Source: an uncultured Collinsella sp. (GTDB lineage Bacteria > Actinomycetota > Coriobacteriia > Coriobacteriales > Coriobacteriaceae). From it: a stretch of DNA of 45,589 nt. The position numbers and the translations under genes are program-made. The stretch covers positions 1 through 45,589 of the forward strand of contig CAKUGF010000017.1 of assembly GCA_934654585.1 (NCBI GenBank). Reading direction: 5' to 3'. Shown here piece by piece: positions 44,328 to 45,589 of this stretch. Within the stretch, counting starts at the first letter, position 1; the number at the start of each line of letters is the position of its first letter. The notes below the pieces were generated by a model. That model saw only the letters and a list, made by a program, of their open reading frames with translations. It was not told where the DNA came from and did not search any database.

Positions 44328-45427
44328 TCGGTTTTATCGCGCGCACCGTCCATGGCGTCGACCGCCGCCTTGAGGTCGCCGAGCTTCTGGCGCACGTAGT
44401 AGCGCATCGTGGTCTTGATGTCGGCGTGCCCCATGATGCGCGAGAGCTTGGACACCTCCATGCCCTCGTTGACGCACGCCGTGGCGAAGCTGTGGCGCAG
44501 GCTCGCCATGGTGACGCGCGGCAGCGGCGTCCCGTCTGGGTAGCTCCCCGCGGTGAAGCGCCGCATGCGCTCGCCCGCGGTCACCGGGCTCAGCAGCCCG
44601 CCGCCCACGCCCTCGACGATCGGCCCCTCGCCCGGCCCCCACGCCGCCATGCGCTCGGCCGCGTAGGCGCGCAGCGGGATGGTGCGGCGCGCGTTGCGGT
44701 TCTTCGGGTCGGTCTCGTGGGCGCCGCCCAGGCCCTGCGTGTAGGTCCCGCGCACCGTCAGCTCGCGCCGCGCGAGGTCGACGTCGGCCCACCGCAGCGC
44801 CAGGACCTCGCCCTTGCGCAGCCCCTCGCACAGCCCGATCACGCAGATGCGCTCGACGCACGAGCCCGGCTGCGTCTCGCGCAGGAGGCCCAGCAGGCGC
44901 ATGTGCTCGGCGAAGGTGGTGAGCCACACGCCGCCGCGCTCGGGGTCGGCCGCGCCGTCGCCGGGGTACGTGTAGCGGAACGACGCGGGGTTCACGGGAA
45001 TCATGCCCATCTCGACGGCGCACCCCAGCACCGAGGACAGCGTCTCGCGGGCGTTGGTCGCCGTCTTGCGCGTGGGGCACACCGATATCATGCGCTGTAT
45101 GTTCAGCTTGTTTATCTGCTCGATCTCCATGTTGCCCAGCGCGGGCAGGATGCGCAGCCTCAGGTCGCGCTCGTAGCCCCGCCGCGTGTTCGCGCGCAGG
45201 CCCGCCTTCTGGGGCCAGTACACCTCGTCGACGAACTCCGCCAGCGTGATGCGCGCCGTGACGCGCCCGCGCAGTCGATCCTTCTCCATGAGCAGGCGGG
45301 TCTCCGCCTTGCGGGCCTGCCCCTTGGTCGGGTACGTCTCCACGCGCCTGTCGCGCGATCCGTCCCACTTGACGCCGACCGTGACGTCGGCCGCCCACTT
45401 GCCGCTCTTCAGCTTCCGGACCGCCAT
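44315..45427 (-). CDS. Tyrosine recombinase / phage-type integrase
   Basis: 370 residues from the ATG at 45427, 10 nt after AAGGTG; a TTG at 45436 would add three. An arm-binding N-terminus (KSGKWAADVTVGVKWDGSRD) and core-binding SAM-like domain (about 60-155) are followed by the catalytic domain: Arg in LCEGLRKGEVLALRW, the box SLRHSFATACVN and GHADIKTTMRYY with the nucleophilic Tyr. It catalyses site-specific integration and excision. The tRNA 3' end about 800 bp downstream is the probable attachment site, with hicAB between. Base composition is very GC-rich. The rest of the element must lie beyond the right edge or be lost. Confidence 0.93.
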   Translation of the reverse strand: MAVRKLKSGKWAADVTVGVKWDGSRDRRVETYPTKGQARKAETRLLMEKDRLRGRVTARITLAEFVDEVYWPQKAGLRANTRRGYERDLRLRILPALGNMEIEQINKLNIQRMISVCPTRKTATNARETLSSVLGCAVEMGMIPVNPASFRYTYPGDGAADPERGGVWLTTFAEHMRLLGLLRETQPGSCVERICVIGLCEGLRKGEVLALRWADVDLARRELTVRGTYTQGLGGAHETDPKNRNARRTIPLRAYAAERMAAWGPGEGPIVEGVGGGLLSPVTAGERMRRFTAGSYPDGTPLPRVTMASLRHSFATACVNEGMEVSKLSRIMGHADIKTTMRYYVRQKLGDLKAAVDAMDGARDKTDKSL

Positions 45428-45511
45428 GATGTACAATCACCTTGCCTTCCGTGTATTCGGTTGGTACTTGCATGGCCTCGCGCAGGGTTGCAGCCCGTAT
45501 GCGCGGGGCCT

Positions 45512-45538
45512 ATTTTAATATGAGAAAGCCATTGTCAA
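45512..45538 (-). promoter_or_regulatory. Probable integrase promoter
   Basis: On the minus strand a perfect -35 TTGACA (45533-45538) and -10 TAAAAT (45512-45517) with a 15-bp spacer, about 85 nt before the integrase ATG. Confidence 0.5.
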
Positions 45539-45554
45539 TAGGCATGTTCGTTTG

Positions 45555-45579
45555 AGCCCGGTTTAAAACCGGGCTTTTT
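45555..45579 (+). terminator. Intrinsic terminator near the right edge
   Basis: AGCCCGG pairs with CCGGGCT (extendable by two or three A-T pairs) and is followed by TTTTT on the plus strand. No plus-strand gene precedes it within 100 bp, so what it terminates is unclear. Confidence 0.7.
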
Positions 45580-45589
45580 CGTTTCCCGT

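Overview
The window looks like a chromosomal segment of a gut actinobacterium of the Coriobacteriia, most likely Collinsella or a close relative. The evidence is the high-GC coding sequence with strong AAGGAGG-type ribosome sites, the gene content (ebg-type beta-galactosidase, lar lactate racemase locus, VanR/S-like pair, YhgE/Pip pair, cpsCDB triad), and intergenic spaces packed with large hairpins. The species is inferred from gene flavour, not from any search. Nearly all genes up to about 39.3 kb are core-type. From about 39.4 to 41.8 kb the DNA is more AT-rich and looks accessory. From about 43.2 kb to the end there is a tRNA-scarred integration site with hicAB and a tyrosine recombinase.

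Layout. 0-0.4 kb: end of an unknown gene and an AT-rich element with terminal inverted repeats. 0.4-6.9 kb: APC-family transporter, ebgA-ebgC beta-galactosidase operon and its divergent LacI-type regulator, with three near-identical operators over the ebgA promoter. 7-9.7 kb: aspS and serB. 9.8-14.5 kb: a convergent lar locus (larB-larC-tetR facing larA-larD) for Ni-dependent lactate racemisation and lactate movement; LarC lacks its C-terminal domain and no larE is present. 14.8-23.3 kb: ppc, hisS, an MFS carrier, an M20 amidohydrolase and an EamA transporter. 23.7-28.7 kb: two tandem YhgE/Pip membrane proteins. 29-31.8 kb: htpG and a GNAT acetyltransferase. 31.9-33.9 kb: cpsC-cpsD-cpsB tyrosine-phosphorylation triad. 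34.1-37.2 kb: pstB-phoB-phoR-like operon. 37.3-39.3 kb: VanR/VanS-like pair. 39.4-41.7 kb: XRE regulator and a three-gene SHOCT/TM2 membrane cassette. 41.8-43.2 kb: D-Ala-D-Ala carboxypeptidase. 43.2-45.6 kb: tRNA-derived repeats, hicBA and integrase.

The most unusual signal is not a gene. Several intergenic spaces hold long nested hairpins of at least two homologous families. Family A has two copies, at 12249-12373 and 14681-14805. Both are exactly 125 nt, with a perfect 29-bp outer stem, an internal loop, a 14-bp stem and an invariant apical hairpin. Sixteen base pairs differ between the copies and all remain paired. Family B has three copies, at 20849-20940, 23531-23630 and 28953-29052. 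They share a core with one bulged base and a four-base loop, and two of them carry the same 42-nt tail. A further cluster of three large hairpins fills the hisS-MFS gap. These elements mostly sit just downstream of stop codons and in places look like enlarged transcription terminators. Their compensated divergence argues for an RNA structure, or a self-templating palindromic DNA element, that ordinary gene annotation would miss.
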